DNA of 64,000 bases from Hippopus hippopus (Eukaryota; Mollusca; Bivalvia; Cardiida; Cardiidae). This document shows, in pieces, positions 1-9,638 of the stretch; the stretch's first letter is position 1, and each line of letters starts with the position of its first letter. The notes under the pieces are model-generated. The model was not told the origin of the DNA. It was given only the letters and a program-made list of their open reading frames with translations, and ran no database searches. The position numbers were made by a program, and so were the translations under genes. The DNA lies in contig OX328109.1 of NCBI GenBank assembly GCA_946811185.2, positions 11,816,255 through 11,880,254 on the forward strand, given 5' to 3'.

Positions 1-464
1 GCTTTAGTTGCAGCGTCTTGTGGATATGAGGGATCTATAAGATTTGTTAAACTATATTCTTTCATATTTATATTTGCAACAGCGGAAAAAGTGCCGTCTT
101 GTTCCTCTACTATTGCTTTACCACTCCTATCCACATAATTTTTAGTAGCAGCTTCATACGGTTCTGTTGGGTCCTTAATGTTTTTTATTGGATTAAAATC
201 CATGTTTAGATACCCCCCTTTAACGTGGTATCCACCGATTTCATCTAACAACCCTGAGTTGGTGTCAACATAAGACTTAGTTGCCACATCTTGAGAATTT
301 ACTGGATTACTAACCCGTGTTAAAGTATTACCAGCCATGTCTATAGAACCGGTAACGACGGTTGTTCCATCTTTACGTAAAAAATTATTATTTATGTAAG
401 CGAGTGACACACCATCACCACTTGTTTTAACATCTTTTATTCGTCCGAATTTGTCAACAGGCAT
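1..464 (-). CDS. Phage-type fibre protein, N-terminal part (runs off window)
   Basis: The reading frame is open from the ATG at 464 to the window edge, about 154 codons. It aligns with the N-terminus of the 433-aa protein at 41499-42800. The visible part holds the first repeats of the type ending ATK-x-YVD, with the YVD triplets about 45 residues apart. Such repeats are typical of phage tail or head fibres, where trimeric shafts end in a receptor-binding tip. The tip is not in the window. By analogy it would be a virion surface fibre for attachment, which is inference. It is the first gene of the leftward block, followed upstream by the protease remnant. Confidence 0.75.
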   Translation of the reverse strand, partial: MPVDKFGRIKDVKTSGDGVSLAYINNNFLRKDGTTVVTGSIDMAGNTLTRVSNPVNSQDVATKSYVDTNSGLLDEIGGYHVKGGYLNMDFNPIKNIKDPTEPYEAATKNYVDRSGKAIVEEQDGTFSAVANINMKEYSLTNLIDPSYPQDAATK

Positions 465-475
465 TTTTTTTATTA

Positions 476-593
476 TTAAAAAAGTTTATTTATCACTGTT
501 TGAAACTTTTTACCCGAGCCCAACTCTTTTAGAATGTACAAAAATAAATGACCACAAAATACTTGCCCAGCTTGTTGTATTTGATCAGTATTA
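476..593 (-). pseudogene. Adenovirus-type cysteine protease, C-terminal remnant
   Basis: Only the last third of the protease survives. It corresponds to the end of the gene at 42814-43231 in copy 2, including the Q-x4-G-x-V-F-CGH region with the catalytic Cys. The second Cys of the copy 2 motif CGHLCLY is Phe here. A deletion of about 590 bp relative to copy 2 removed the catalytic His and Asp region together with the C-terminus of the neighbouring integrase, so the remnant abuts integrase sequence near 593. The fragment cannot be functional. Confidence 0.8.
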
Positions 594-1719
594 TAGTCTT
601 TTTCTTTTTAGTTATCCTTACTTTGTCTCCAACAGAAAACTTAGGTTTTATATCTTCTATTTCAAGATGATCGGGGTAAAGATTTCTCCAAACTTTGGTT
701 TCATTTTCTTTTTTACTCGCATTTACTGGCATCATTTTAATGGATGAATGCCTTGTGTTATTATATTCTTTAACGAGATCCGGTAACACATTGATGTAAA
801 CGTTTGTAGAGTTAGCAGAAAAATACTTCCACATTTTTTCTTTCATTGTTCTAATCCATCTCTCAACCACGCTAGATTTTTCCTCATTTTCAGTGGAATA
901 CAATTCAACCAAGTCTTTAACATCTTTGTTATAAAACTCTTTACCCTTATCCACCCACATTTTTTCAGGTTTTCTCTCCTTAAAAATACTCTTCAATGCT
1001 GTAGCAACAGATTTTCCTGTTTTATCTTTTAATGGTATCAACCATCCATATTTAGAAAAGATGTCAATGACAGCGAGAAGGTATTTAACACCACGATTAA
1101 ACTTAGAAAATGCTTGCATATCTACTAAATCCGCAGCCCATATTCTATCAATACCGTTTACTCTAACTCTCCTTTTCTTAAATTTTCTTTTTATGGGTTT
1201 ATGTAATTCTTCCGCTAAATTAATCATGTCGAAATTTTTTTTTAACCCCCATTCCAATTTCATCTTTGTTCCAATGAGTCTACTAACGATGGACTTATCC
1301 ATTTTTTCTCTAATAGTAGGATTGTAAATACATTCTAACTCTGTTAACATATTTTTATCACATACTGCGTTTCTTGTGGCAGTGTCATTATGCTGAAGAT
1401 AGCAAACTTCGTGATGGTAAGCAGCTTCATCAACACGGTTTATTGGTTTACTCCATTCCTTAGGTGTTAAATCAGGATTAAGTCTTTTTTTTACTTTAGT
1501 GCCGGGTCCTGTGAAATTGTGACCAGGGAGATGCATTTCAAAAGGTAAATTATTTATAGCTTTATTTAGCAATGATCCTCCCTGTGTTGTTTTAACAAAC
1601 TGAGTTTTAGTTATTCCACAAACCACACATTTCCCTCGTTTCATATTTCTTCCATTTTTAGCAACAGCATATTCTATGTTGTTTGTATCGGTAACTTTTT
1701 TACATTTAACACAATACAG
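529..1719 (-). pseudogene. Zinc-ribbon / PLA2-like / retroviral-type integrase fusion, damaged
   Basis: One frame joins a Cys-containing ribbon (CVKC and CVVCG), a phospholipase-A2-like segment with the Ca-loop GPG and the catalytic-type HEVCY (HDVCY in copy 2), and an integrase core (AADLVDMQ, MWVDKGKEF, SSVVERW supply the acidic triad). The start codon at 1717-1719 reads CTG where copy 2 has ATG, so the longest ATG-initiated frame begins at 1644. The C-terminus is lost in the deletion that also removed most of the protease: the chromodomain is gone and the last residues are read from antisense-shifted protease DNA. Polinton integrases insert the element DNA and make 6-bp target duplications. 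PLA2-like domains in parvovirus VP1 open endosomal membranes, so a similar entry role is only an inference. Confidence 0.85.
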
Positions 1720-1753
1720 TTTTTATATATAAAAATTAAAAAAGTTATATAAA
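1700..1753. promoter_or_regulatory. Divergent AT-rich promoter between integrase and ATPase
   Basis: About 35 bp separate the two start sites. The segment has a TATATATAAAA-type motif facing the leftward gene and TTATATAAA ending directly at the ATPase ATG. The same arrangement recurs at 44656-44687 in copy 2. The motif lies too close to the ATG for a usual 25-30-bp TATA-to-start distance plus a leader, so transcripts may have almost no 5' UTR. Confidence 0.5.
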
Positions 1754-2536
1754 ATGGATATTGTAAATTTATCATGGAATGAAGTAGTATCAAAGAGATT
1801 TAATCACTCTCTTTTACCAAAAAGTATTACAGGTTTAATTATAGGCAAATCAGGATGTGGTAAAACTACCTTACTGTTAAACCTTTTACTTAGACCAGGC
1901 TGGCTTGACTATAACAATTTGAGTGTTTTTGGAAAAAGCCTTTTTCAACCTGAATACCGAATACTAAAAAAGGCTTTTGAAGAAAAACTACCAAAAGAAT
2001 GTATATTAAGGTTGTTTAACATGCGAGATGAGATACAAGAACTAAACATTTTACCAACAGCTTTGGTTGAAGAATGGATTAAAACGGTTAAAAACAAATC
2101 AGATATAAATTGTAACTTTTTTGAAAATGCGAGTGATGTACCTGATCCGAGAGAGTTAAACTCAGAAAATAAAAATTTAATGATTTTTGATGATTTACTT
2201 TTAGAAAAGCAAAATAAATGTGAGTGTTACTACATTCGAGGAAGGCATAGTAATGTTGACTGCTTTTACCTCTCACAAAATTATTTTAGACTACCGAGAC
2301 AAACTATTAGAGAAAACGCTAATTTCATTTGCCTTTTCCCACAAGACCTAAAAAACATTAATCATATTTATAACGATCATGTAGGTGAAGATATGCCTAA
2401 GGATGAGTTTAGAAAATTTTGCCAAAAGACGTGGGAAAGACAGCACGGTTTTGCTATCATTGATTTAACCAGTAAAAAACATGATGGGAAGTATAGAAAC
2501 GGTTTTGACAACTTTTACATACCTAAGTCAGTATAA
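1754..2536 (+). CDS. A32/FtsK-HerA-type DNA packaging ATPase
   Basis: The 260-aa protein has a Walker A motif GKSGCGKTT at residues 31-39 and a Walker B strand LMIFDD at about 142-147, with a following Q-N-Y-F sensor-like stretch. Polintons, adenovirus-like and NCLDV-type viruses use this ATPase family to pump DNA into capsids. Its length equals the copy 2 protein at 44688-45470, and I count about 15 amino-acid differences by eye. It is one of the few unbroken genes of copy 1. It starts at ATG directly after TTATATAAA and is divergent from the integrase fusion. Confidence 0.9.
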   Translation: MDIVNLSWNEVVSKRFNHSLLPKSITGLIIGKSGCGKTTLLLNLLLRPGWLDYNNLSVFGKSLFQPEYRILKKAFEEKLPKECILRLFNMRDEIQELNILPTALVEEWIKTVKNKSDINCNFFENASDVPDPRELNSENKNLMIFDDLLLEKQNKCECYYIRGRHSNVDCFYLSQNYFRLPRQTIRENANFICLFPQDLKNINHIYNDHVGEDMPKDEFRKFCQKTWERQHGFAIIDLTSKKHDGKYRNGFDNFYIPKSV

Positions 2537-2578
2537 AAAATTGAAAATAACTTTTTAAAAAAAATATTACTTATAAAA

Positions 2579-2992
2579 ATGGTAGTGTCTTTAATAGATC
2601 ATCAAAATAAAGCTATGAATGTAGTTGACAATAAAATAAAAGAATATCAAACAAAAAACTCAAAAGATATTATAAATTCTCTTAAATCTAAATTTTCTCT
2701 TCGGATGTTATTAATTCACAGACAAGAGTTATTTAATTTAATGTGTAAGATTGGATATAGTTTAGATAATAAACGTAGAGATGAAGATGATGATACTAAG
2801 GATATTGAAAGTTTGAGAAAAGTGTTCGTTAAGATAGCAACGATTTGTTCAAAATCAGACAAAAATAAATTAAAGGATATTTACGATATGTTAGAAAATA
2901 CCATTCCTATTTTTTTCCCGTGTTATATACCAGAAATACGGTTTTGTAAATATTTAAAACGATTAGGTTATGATGTAGATTTTGCTATTTAA
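2579..2992 (+). CDS. Unknown 137-aa protein at the variable ATPase-penton locus
   Basis: This is an intact frame behind the CTTATAAAA-ATG start signature shared by the element genes. The product is Lys/Asp-rich and mostly predicted helical (my reading), with no motif I recognise. It occupies the slot between ATPase and penton. In copy 2 that slot holds two other ORFs (45540-45881 and 45924-46085) with no evident similarity, so it looks like an exchangeable accessory gene. Function unknown. Confidence 0.6.
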   Translation: MVVSLIDHQNKAMNVVDNKIKEYQTKNSKDIINSLKSKFSLRMLLIHRQELFNLMCKIGYSLDNKRRDEDDDTKDIESLRKVFVKIATICSKSDKNKLKDIYDMLENTIPIFFPCYIPEIRFCKYLKRLGYDVDFAI

Positions 2993-3040
2993 AAATATTA
3001 TTTGGTACACACCTAAATAATATTTTTACTTTTTATAAAA

Positions 3041-3814
3041 ATGGAAGATCTTTTAGAACAAATTGTAAAAAATACAACCCACAAAACATCATTTCAAATT
3101 ATAGTAAGTGACAACAAAACACGCTTTAGAACTAGGTTTAATCCGCCAATTCAGCTGGAAAAGGATAAAAAATACGAGATAGCTTTAGTAAACCTTGAAA
3201 CTTACTACTCTTTTCCAAACATTGATGAAACAAACAACATATTCGTTTATTCTCCAGACAATGGTACTTCATGGATTAAATTAAGAATACCTGAAGGAAG
3301 TTATGACCTTGTTGACATTAATGATACCATTCACCAGGAAATGAGAAAAAAGGGTCATTACGATAAAGTTAATGAAGAGTATTATATTAACATTTCTGCA
3401 AACACCAATACCCTAAAGTCTGTTCTTACTCTAGGAGATGGTTATCAAGTAGATTTTAATCAACCAAATTCCATTGCCAAAGTATTAGGATTTACTCGCG
3501 CTAAATATACACAAGGATTTTATGAGTCAGAGAATGTAGTGAACATTCTTAGTATAAACAGTTTGCTTGTTAACATAGATATTATTTCAGGAAGTTATGT
3601 TAATGGTTCAACAAAAAACACTATTTACTCTTTTTTCCCAGATGTTGCATCTTGATATAAGATAATTGAGTCACCACTTAATTTAGTATACTTACCAATA
3701 ACATTAGATGAAATACATAACCTAGAGGTAAATATTACATATCAAAATGGAACATTACTAAATCTTAGAGGTGAAAATTTAACAATTAGGTTTCATATTA
3801 GAGAAGCGAGATAA
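3041..3814 (+). pseudogene. Penton / minor capsid protein, nonsense-broken
   Basis: It is homologous over its whole length to the 257-aa copy 2 protein at 46133-46906. The segment LVNLETYYSFPNI followed by a W-x-K-x-R-IPEGSYDL motif is characteristic of Polinton penton (single-jelly-roll minor capsid) proteins, which fill the fivefold vertices. The frame is open to residue 204, where a TGA at 3653-3655 replaces the Gly codon of copy 2. The frame then continues open to TAA at 3812-3814. One nonsense substitution is therefore the only visible lesion. Confidence 0.85.
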
Positions 3815-3842
3815 ATAAAAAAAAAAAAGAATTATATATAAA

Positions 3843-4427
3843 ATGACGAGTTACACTACTGTTAAAGTAAATATATCGGAAGGACAAAAGCAAAAGCTTC
3901 AATATGCTGTTAAAGCTGGTTGCCCAGTAAGTATTCGTTTAGGTCATGAAGATTTACAAGGTAATGATGTTTTAGCATTAACCAATTCACAAGCAAAAAA
4001 AATTGCTAAAGCCTATGAGGATGGTAAGGGTATCACGATCAAAGTGACTGTGAAACAACTTAAACATAATATGAAAATAGACGGAGGTTTTCTTGGAATG
4101 TTGGCTGGGTTGGCTGCTAGAGTTTTGCCAATGTTTGCAAAAACCGTTTTACCAGCTTTAGGCGTTGGTGCTCTTTCTGGATTAGCCTCATCAGGAGTAC
4201 AAAAAGCAATGGGATCAGGTCTTTATCTTAAAAAAGGAGGATGTGTTTGTCAAGTGGAAACTGATGGATCTGGATTATACTTAAAACCATACAAAGGTAA
4301 AGGATTAGAGTCTGTTGGTGATGGTTTGTATTTAAAGCAAGGAGGAAAAATTTCTGATGGAAAAGGACTTTTGCTTGGACCTGATAGTCCATTTGCTAAT
4401 ATACCTATCTTAGGAGCTATCTTATAA
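3843..4427 (+). CDS. pX-like minor virion protein with hydrophobic segment
   Basis: This is a 194-aa intact frame. Residues 1-75 are Lys-rich and conserved. Residues about 80-120 form a Gly/Ala/Leu-rich hydrophobic stretch around GFLGMLAGLAAR. The C-terminal part has Gly-rich repeats of the form GxGLYLK and ends in SPFANIPILGAIL. This architecture is common in Polinton and adintovirus-type elements and has been compared with adenovirus core or membrane-lytic proteins. The exact role is unproven. A 59-bp copy of its 3' end reappears at 4880-4938. It lies directly downstream of penton and is preceded by ATATATAAA-ATG. Confidence 0.7.
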   Translation: MTSYTTVKVNISEGQKQKLQYAVKAGCPVSIRLGHEDLQGNDVLALTNSQAKKIAKAYEDGKGITIKVTVKQLKHNMKIDGGFLGMLAGLAARVLPMFAKTVLPALGVGALSGLASSGVQKAMGSGLYLKKGGCVCQVETDGSGLYLKPYKGKGLESVGDGLYLKQGGKISDGKGLLLGPDSPFANIPILGAIL

Positions 4428-4464
4428 AAAATATTTAACATAAAAAATAATACTAATAAAAAAA

Positions 4465-4862
4465 ATGATATGTATAAATAATCTTTCTGTTCAAAGAAGA
4501 AATGAAAATATGAAAGAAATACTATGGTTTCCTCTACAAAATTTGGAATATCCACTTAAACATATTACAAATAATGTATGGGAAGTATATTCACAAAGTG
4601 AAATAGTACTACAACCTGAAGAAAGTGTAAGAATGCAACTTCGTCTTGGGTTAATTTCACCATTTAGTGGCTACGTTGCAGCTTTACTGAATAATAATTT
4701 AGTTTTACAAGGTGTAAGACACAAGCAAGACTATTTCCATAATATAAGAGAAGATATAATGGTAGTTATAAAAATAGTTTTGATAAAAAGATTACTATCG
4801 CAGCAAATGAACCATTATTTTTTGTTGTATATGATGATGATTATTATAAAGGTAATAATTAA
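4465..4862 (+). pseudogene. dUTPase-like barrel protein, paralogue inserted in copy 1 (frameshifted)
   Basis: The first about 100 codons resemble the gene that follows it: a conserved YSQ segment is followed by strands like those of the 126-aa copy 2 protein at 47538-47918. The annotated frame then runs into nonsense-like Ile/Met-rich sequence, while a +1 shift near 4760 restores a plausible end (NEPLFFVVYDDD) up to TAA at 4860-4862. The trimeric dUTPase fold is inferred from the strand pattern. Catalytic motifs are not preserved. Copy 2 has only one gene here, so this is a duplicate. Confidence 0.5.
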
Positions 4863-4879
4863 TTATATCACACAATAAT

Positions 4880-4938
4880 AAGGAAAAGGACCTGATAGTC
4901 CATTTGCTAATATCCCTATCTTAAGAGGTATATTGTAA
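4880..4938 (+). repeat. Duplicated 3' end of the pX-like gene
   Basis: The segment repeats the last codons of the gene at 3843-4427, including the GPDSPFANIPIL coding stretch and a TAA, with small changes. It sits between the two dUTPase-like copies. This shows that the extra dUTPase-like paralogue arrived by unequal recombination or template switching that carried a piece of the preceding gene. Confidence 0.8.
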
Positions 4939-4986
4939 TGTTATAAATAATAATAATATTTAAATATTATTTATAACAAGTAAAAA

Positions 4987-5354
4987 ATGGATATACATAA
5001 ATTTGGTATAATACTCAACATAAAACTATATTTTGGAAACCTCATTTAAATGGAATAAGATATCCTCCCTTAAAGCAAGATCCTCTAAAATGGAAAATAT
5101 ACTCACAACTACCTATCAAGATTTCTCCTAGTGATGGTATGAGACTTTCGCTAGGATTTGGTTATATAACTACACGAGGAGTTGTAGTGATATCTGTTAG
5201 TAATAAATGGAAAGATAGTTTAACTATTCTAAATGGAACACATCTTGATAATGAGGCTAATGATATCTTAGCCTACATTTATAATTTCTCAAAAAACCCA
5301 ATTGAAATACCTGAGGGTGAGTTATTTTGCTATCTAAAATATCTACAATCATGA
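4987..5354 (+). pseudogene. dUTPase-like barrel protein, orthologue of copy 2 gene (broken)
   Basis: It is orthologous to 47538-47918. The ATG at 4987 and the first seven codons match, then a deletion of about 13 bp shifts the frame. The C-terminal 71 codons (from 5139) are open and nearly identical to copy 2: LSLGFGYITTRGVVVIS, then HLDNEA, then PIEIPEGEL. The pattern of a GxG strand, an Asn-Gly turn and a terminal I-P-x-G-E-L strand is that of dUTPase-like trimers. Function is lost in this copy. Confidence 0.65.
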
Positions 5355-5382
5355 TATAAAAAAATATTATTTTAATAAAAAA

Positions 5383-6048
5383 ATAACAGATATAGATCAA
5401 GAACATCCCTCTAAAAAAATCTATCCTCCGCTACCTCGAGAAAGAAATAATCCAAGCGCTCCATCTATTGAGATGCACACAATAGGAGATGATAATGGAC
5501 ATTCCTTCCATTTAAAAAAAGATATCTGAAGTACAAAAGTTTCTCGAAAATGAAATTCAAAAAAGAGATAACCTAGCCAAGAAATATTTTAGAGTCGCAA
5601 GAGTTGTTGATAATATTGATACAGCATTGATTGGGTTCTGGTATTGGGGGAGCCATATTATTGGGTACAGTTGTAGCGGTACCAGTAGCAATGGGTTTAG
5701 AAATTGCAAGTGCAGGAACCGGATTACTCTCAATGATAGGTAAATATGTAGTAAGAAATTCAAGAACCAAGGCAGAAAAACACAAAAAGATTCGAATGAT
5801 AGCTGATGCTAAGCTTGACACAATCGCTACACATATATCCAAAGCTTTATTTGACAATCATATATCATATATCATATGATGAGTTTAAACTTATCATGGA
5901 AGAACAAGAGAAGTATAAGGAAATGAAGGAAGAGATAAGAACAAAAACTAAGAAAAAGATATCTGCTGAAAATGAAGAAGGTTTCATTGCGCGTGAGTCC
6001 TTTCGGAAGCTCGTTGAAAAGAACCATGATGGACCGCTGGAATATTAA
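5383..6048 (+). pseudogene. Membrane-associated virion-type protein with PSAP motif, degraded
   Basis: It corresponds to the intact 227-aa gene at 47945-48628. The start codon is ATA at 5383-5385 instead of ATG. At least three frameshifts follow: near 5520, near 5635 and near 5870. The N-terminal NPSAPS segment, the Gly/Val-rich hydrophobic centre and the C-terminal EEQEKYKEMKEEIRTK plus ESFRKLVEKNH block remain recognisable in successive frames. It is a pseudogene without doubt. Confidence 0.8.
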
Positions 6049-6155
6049 AAGACCAAAAGTAAAGTTTTCATGCAGCTGTAGTTATGAAACGTGTTAAAAA
6101 AATTATGATAAAATTATGATGAAAATGATATAAAAATTAATTTAGTAATAAAAAA

Positions 6156-7022
6156 ATGTCTTTTTTAAAAATCGCTGATCCTGCAAAAAGGGACTTAATT
6201 GTAAAAGAGTATCTTGAAACAAAAAAGAAGATTCGGGATAATCTACTAGCAGAGAGAACAGGTGAGCAACAACTTCAAACTGATCTTACAAAGTTTTTTA
6301 AACCTATTACGGAAACACAAAAAGCTACAACAAAGGAGATTACAGAAGAACTTAAACCTATTAAAGAAGGTATAGAAAACTTGCCACAAGCTATTAATCT
6401 ACCAGCTTTTCCTTCTATCACAGCTTATGATAAACCATCTGAAGAAAAAGATGAAGATACACAATTTATTGGACCAATAGCGGCAGAGTATCTAAGAAAG
6501 TTTGCTACTAAGTCTGAAGCTGATACAACGTATGGACTTTATGATAGAAAGGGTAATTTTTATATTGGTAACAAACCAGTTGTTATTATGGACAACAATA
6601 GTATTGTTGAAGATGCTGAATATAAAGGCACACCTGGTCTATGGGAGTTAATCACGTCTAAAGATCCAGATGATAGTATTTATACTCCTAAGGATCTTGA
6701 AAATTACTAGGAGATAATGGAAAAAACCTACGCTCTTTATCGTAATAACGACCCATATAGTAGATATCCTAAAGCTTCTAAAGGAAAAAAGTGGAGAGAA
6801 ATACTTGGACCTATTTGGTATAGTAGAGAATATTAGGAAGGAAGCGGGATTGTTATCCCATGTGACCCTAGCGCATTAATAAAAAGACTAGACCTGTTGT
6901 TGGCAAGTAAAAAGGCGGGCAACACAGGTGTAAGAAACGAGTTAGTGAGGATTTGTGATGAATTAAAAAGACAAGGTGTTTTAGATTCAGACGCTTATAA
7001 AAATTTAATGTCTATACTATAA
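6156..7022 (+). pseudogene. Homologue of the 294-aa conserved Polinton protein, two nonsense codons
   Basis: It starts at ATG after AATAAAAAA and is homologous end to end to 48839-49723. The frame is open for 184 codons. In-frame TAG codons then occur at 6708-6710 and near 6835, after which the conserved C-terminus (LLLASKKAGNTGVRNE and DELKRQG) continues to TAA at 7020-7022. Proteins of this kind recur in invertebrate Polinton-like elements, with the recognisable YGL-x-YIG, GTPGLWELI and final GNTGVRNE motifs. I know no experimental function; its place among structural genes suggests a virion or assembly role. Confidence 0.75.
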
Positions 7023-7025
7023 AAA

Positions 7026-7424
7026 ATGATTATCACTAAAAAACATGGATTTAAAAAAAATTATTTATATGGTGGTGCCGGAATTTTTGATAGTATTGCT
7101 AACTTTTTAACGAGGCTTTTTACAAGTAGCGCAGCTAAACAAATTGCATCTTCTGCCCTTGATGTGGGAAAGAGTGTAGCTAAGGAAGGTGCAAAGAAAG
7201 CTTTAGAGGTTGGAAAGAGTGCTGCTGTAGACGCAGGAAAAAAATTAGTTACAAAAGCTTTAACACCAACTTCAAAGAAAATTTTACAAAAATATAGCAC
7301 AACACCAAAACCCACTAATACACCTACAACACAAAACATTAATACATTAATAGATGGAAGCGCCATTGCTATTCAAGACTTAGTTAAAAACTTAAACAGT
7401 GGAACAGGCATTAAAGTAGTATGA
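7026..7424 (+). CDS. Ala/Lys-rich core-like protein
   Basis: This is an intact 132-aa frame starting 4 nt after the upstream stop. The N-terminus is basic (TKKHGFKK), followed by YGGAGIFDSIANFL, an Ala/Lys/Gly-rich amphipathic stretch with VGKSVAKEGAKKALEVGKSA, and a Thr/Pro linker. The composition suits a DNA-condensing core or membrane-acting minor capsid protein, as in adenovirus-like virions. The assignment is by composition and position only. The copy 2 homologue is at 49728-50132. Confidence 0.65.
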   Translation: MIITKKHGFKKNYLYGGAGIFDSIANFLTRLFTSSAAKQIASSALDVGKSVAKEGAKKALEVGKSAAVDAGKKLVTKALTPTSKKILQKYSTTPKPTNTPTTQNINTLIDGSAIAIQDLVKNLNSGTGIKVV

Positions 7425-7469
7425 AGAAAAATAAGTTAAAGAAAAAAATATTACTTATAAAAAAAGATA

Positions 7470-7839
7470 ATGCCAGAATTAACATTTAATCGTGTAGTTT
7501 ATGAAAAATACAATAGTAGTTCTATTAATATATTAGGTGCCTCTTTAAACCTAGAAGATTGTGAGATTCTCGAAATTAATAACACACAATATGGTTATAA
7601 AAAAGCTGTTGTGAAGTTGTCTTCTGAAAAAGTAAACGTAAATGAAAGAGATTGAGGAAAAGGTGAATGAGTGTTTACAAAAGTGGGGTATACCCCAAGT
7701 AACACTTGTGTATGGAAACAGGATTTACCCAAAAAGGAAAACATATATCAAAGAAGATAAACTAAAAATCATTAAACTTAAAGGTGTGTTTGTTAATAAT
7801 GGAAATAAGTCTTTTCCCCAGCTTTGGTTAGAGATTTAA
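7470..7839 (+). pseudogene. 115-aa conserved protein, split by a frameshift
   Basis: Copy 2 encodes a single 115-aa protein (50185-50532). Here the first 61 codons and the last 65 codons lie in different frames: the break is a small indel near 7637-7645, just before the MKEIEEKVNECLQKWGIP block. No known domain is recognised. The C-terminal SFPQLWL motif is conserved between copies. Position between core-like and major capsid genes suggests a virion or assembly role. Confidence 0.7.
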
Positions 7840-7893
7840 GTAAAAGTGGTACAATTATAATTTTATTTTAAATTATAATTGTAATTATAAAAA

Positions 7894-9185
7894 ATGGACA
7901 TTTTAAGAATTACCGACCCAATTTTAAAAGATGATAGTATTGATGAGTATGAGCACCATGAGTATGAACCAATTACAGGTGCAAATCTCAACAACTCAGG
8001 AGGAGACATTAGGATTAGTATCGAAACCCAAGATGAATTTACATCCTAGTGAGAGCTATTTACTTATAGAAGGACGTTTAACAAAGGTTGATGGAACAGC
8101 TTACATAAACGATGGTAATGTTTCTCTAACAAATAATGCTCTGATGTATCTTTTTAAAAATATCAGGTATCAACTTTCAGGTACGGAGATTGAATCCTTA
8201 ACACATCCTGGTCAGGCTACTACAATGCTGGGGTTGTTAAAATATCCGGATGATTTCTCCAAATCACAAGGGTTAAATCAATGTTGGTATAAGGATACAA
8301 CAGTCACTGCAAATGCTGATGCAAACATTGGTTTTAAAGTAAGAAGAAATTATATTATTGATAATTCCGATCCAAAAGGAACATTTAGCTTCAGAGTTCC
8401 ATTAAAACATATATTTGGTTTTTGTGATGATTATAATAAAATATTGTATGGAATGAAGCAAACTCTTACCTTGACAAGAAATGATGATGATGCGATTTTT
8501 AGAGCTGTTCCTATTATAAATCCTGATCCAGATGTTGGTAGAATTACGTTGGATAATATATCATGGTTTATGCCGCACGTGATACCCGCGGATAAAGAGA
8601 AGATGGAACTTTATAAAATTATCGAGAGAAAAGAAAATATACCGGTTCGATATAGAATGAGGCAGTGTGACTATCACAGTTCCTCAGTCAAGATCATTTG
8701 ATTGGAGACTTTCTGTCAAATCATCTCCTGAAGTGCCACGTTTTATCATTGTTGGTTTTCAGACTGGTAAAAGTGGTAGTCAAACGCAAAATCCATCCAT
8801 ATTTGATCATAGAAACGTTAAAAATATTTATGTTATGTTAAATTCTAAAAGATATCCTGTTGTTGACTACAATCTTTCATTCGATGCGCATCAATTTAGT
8901 AAAGCGTATGGTGATGCTGCTCTATTTAGATCTAAGTTTTATAACATGGATGAGTTGGTATCAAACCCTAACATTACCCCTGCAGATTATAAAACCCTTT
9001 ATCCTTTCTTTTTGTTTGACGTTTCCAAACAGAGTGAAAGATTAAAATACTCAACCACCGATATCAAAATTAAGGCAAATTTTACTGAAAATGTGCTTGC
9101 AAACACTGAGGCATATGCTGTTATTATTAGTGATAGGTTAATTAACTTTCAGTCTGATGGAAATAAAATGAGTGTAGTGTATTAA
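7894..9185 (+). pseudogene. Double-jelly-roll major capsid protein, two frameshifts
   Basis: It is homologous over its length to the intact 432-aa protein at 50570-51868. The ATG is at 7894, after TTATAAAAA. A 1-nt loss near 8035 and a 2-nt loss near 8670-8680 divide it into three frames. Conserved blocks include LKYPDDFSKSQGLNQCW, SFRVPLKHIFGFCDDY, PRFIIVGFQTGKSG and the C-terminal SDRLINFQSDGNK. This double-jelly-roll family forms the hexon-like capsomers of Polinton and adintovirus particles. This copy is not translatable as one protein. Confidence 0.85.
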
Positions 9186-9207
9186 GATTTTTCTTTCCTA
9201 TAAAAAA

Positions 9208-9578
9208 ATGATAAAGACATCAGATTTTAAAAAAAAAATATTGAAGAAAATAATATAAAATTTCACTCTTACTGGGATAAAAAACAGTTAGTTGAGTTGG
9301 TGAAAAAACATGGTTTGTTCCCAGGGGAGTCACCTAAGTCACCTAAAAAAGAAAGAAGTAAGGACCCTAGGTTTGATAGATTAAAAACTATTATGCATAA
9401 TCCTAAAAAAGTTAGTTTAGAGGATGTTGAAACTGGTGAAATAAAAACCTTTCTATCAATTTACATGGCGGGTAAATTTATAGATCATTGTCCTCAAACG
9501 ATTGTGAACTGGAATGCAAGGCTTTGGGAAAAAAATATAAGATTTGCATTCAATAATTTTATTATGACATTGTTATAA
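9208..9578 (+). pseudogene. SAP plus NUMOD1 DNA-binding protein, frameshifted
   Basis: It is homologous to the 115-aa protein at 51891-52238. After the ATG at 9208 an A-run indel shifts the frame. From about 9297 the frame is open through KKVSLEDVETGEIKTF and SIYMAGKFIDHCPQ, a NUMOD1-type repeat known from homing-endonuclease DNA-binding modules. The last codons also diverge from copy 2. Probable DNA-binding role; inactive here. Confidence 0.65.
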
Positions 9579-9638
9579 TAAAATTTTTTGAAACAAATGA
9601 AAAAATAACTTAAGAAAATTATATCTGTTATGTAAAAA

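Noticed and set aside
451..747. 98-codon plus-strand frame over the protease/integrase remnant
   Set aside because: It is the antisense of the protease and integrase coding DNA.
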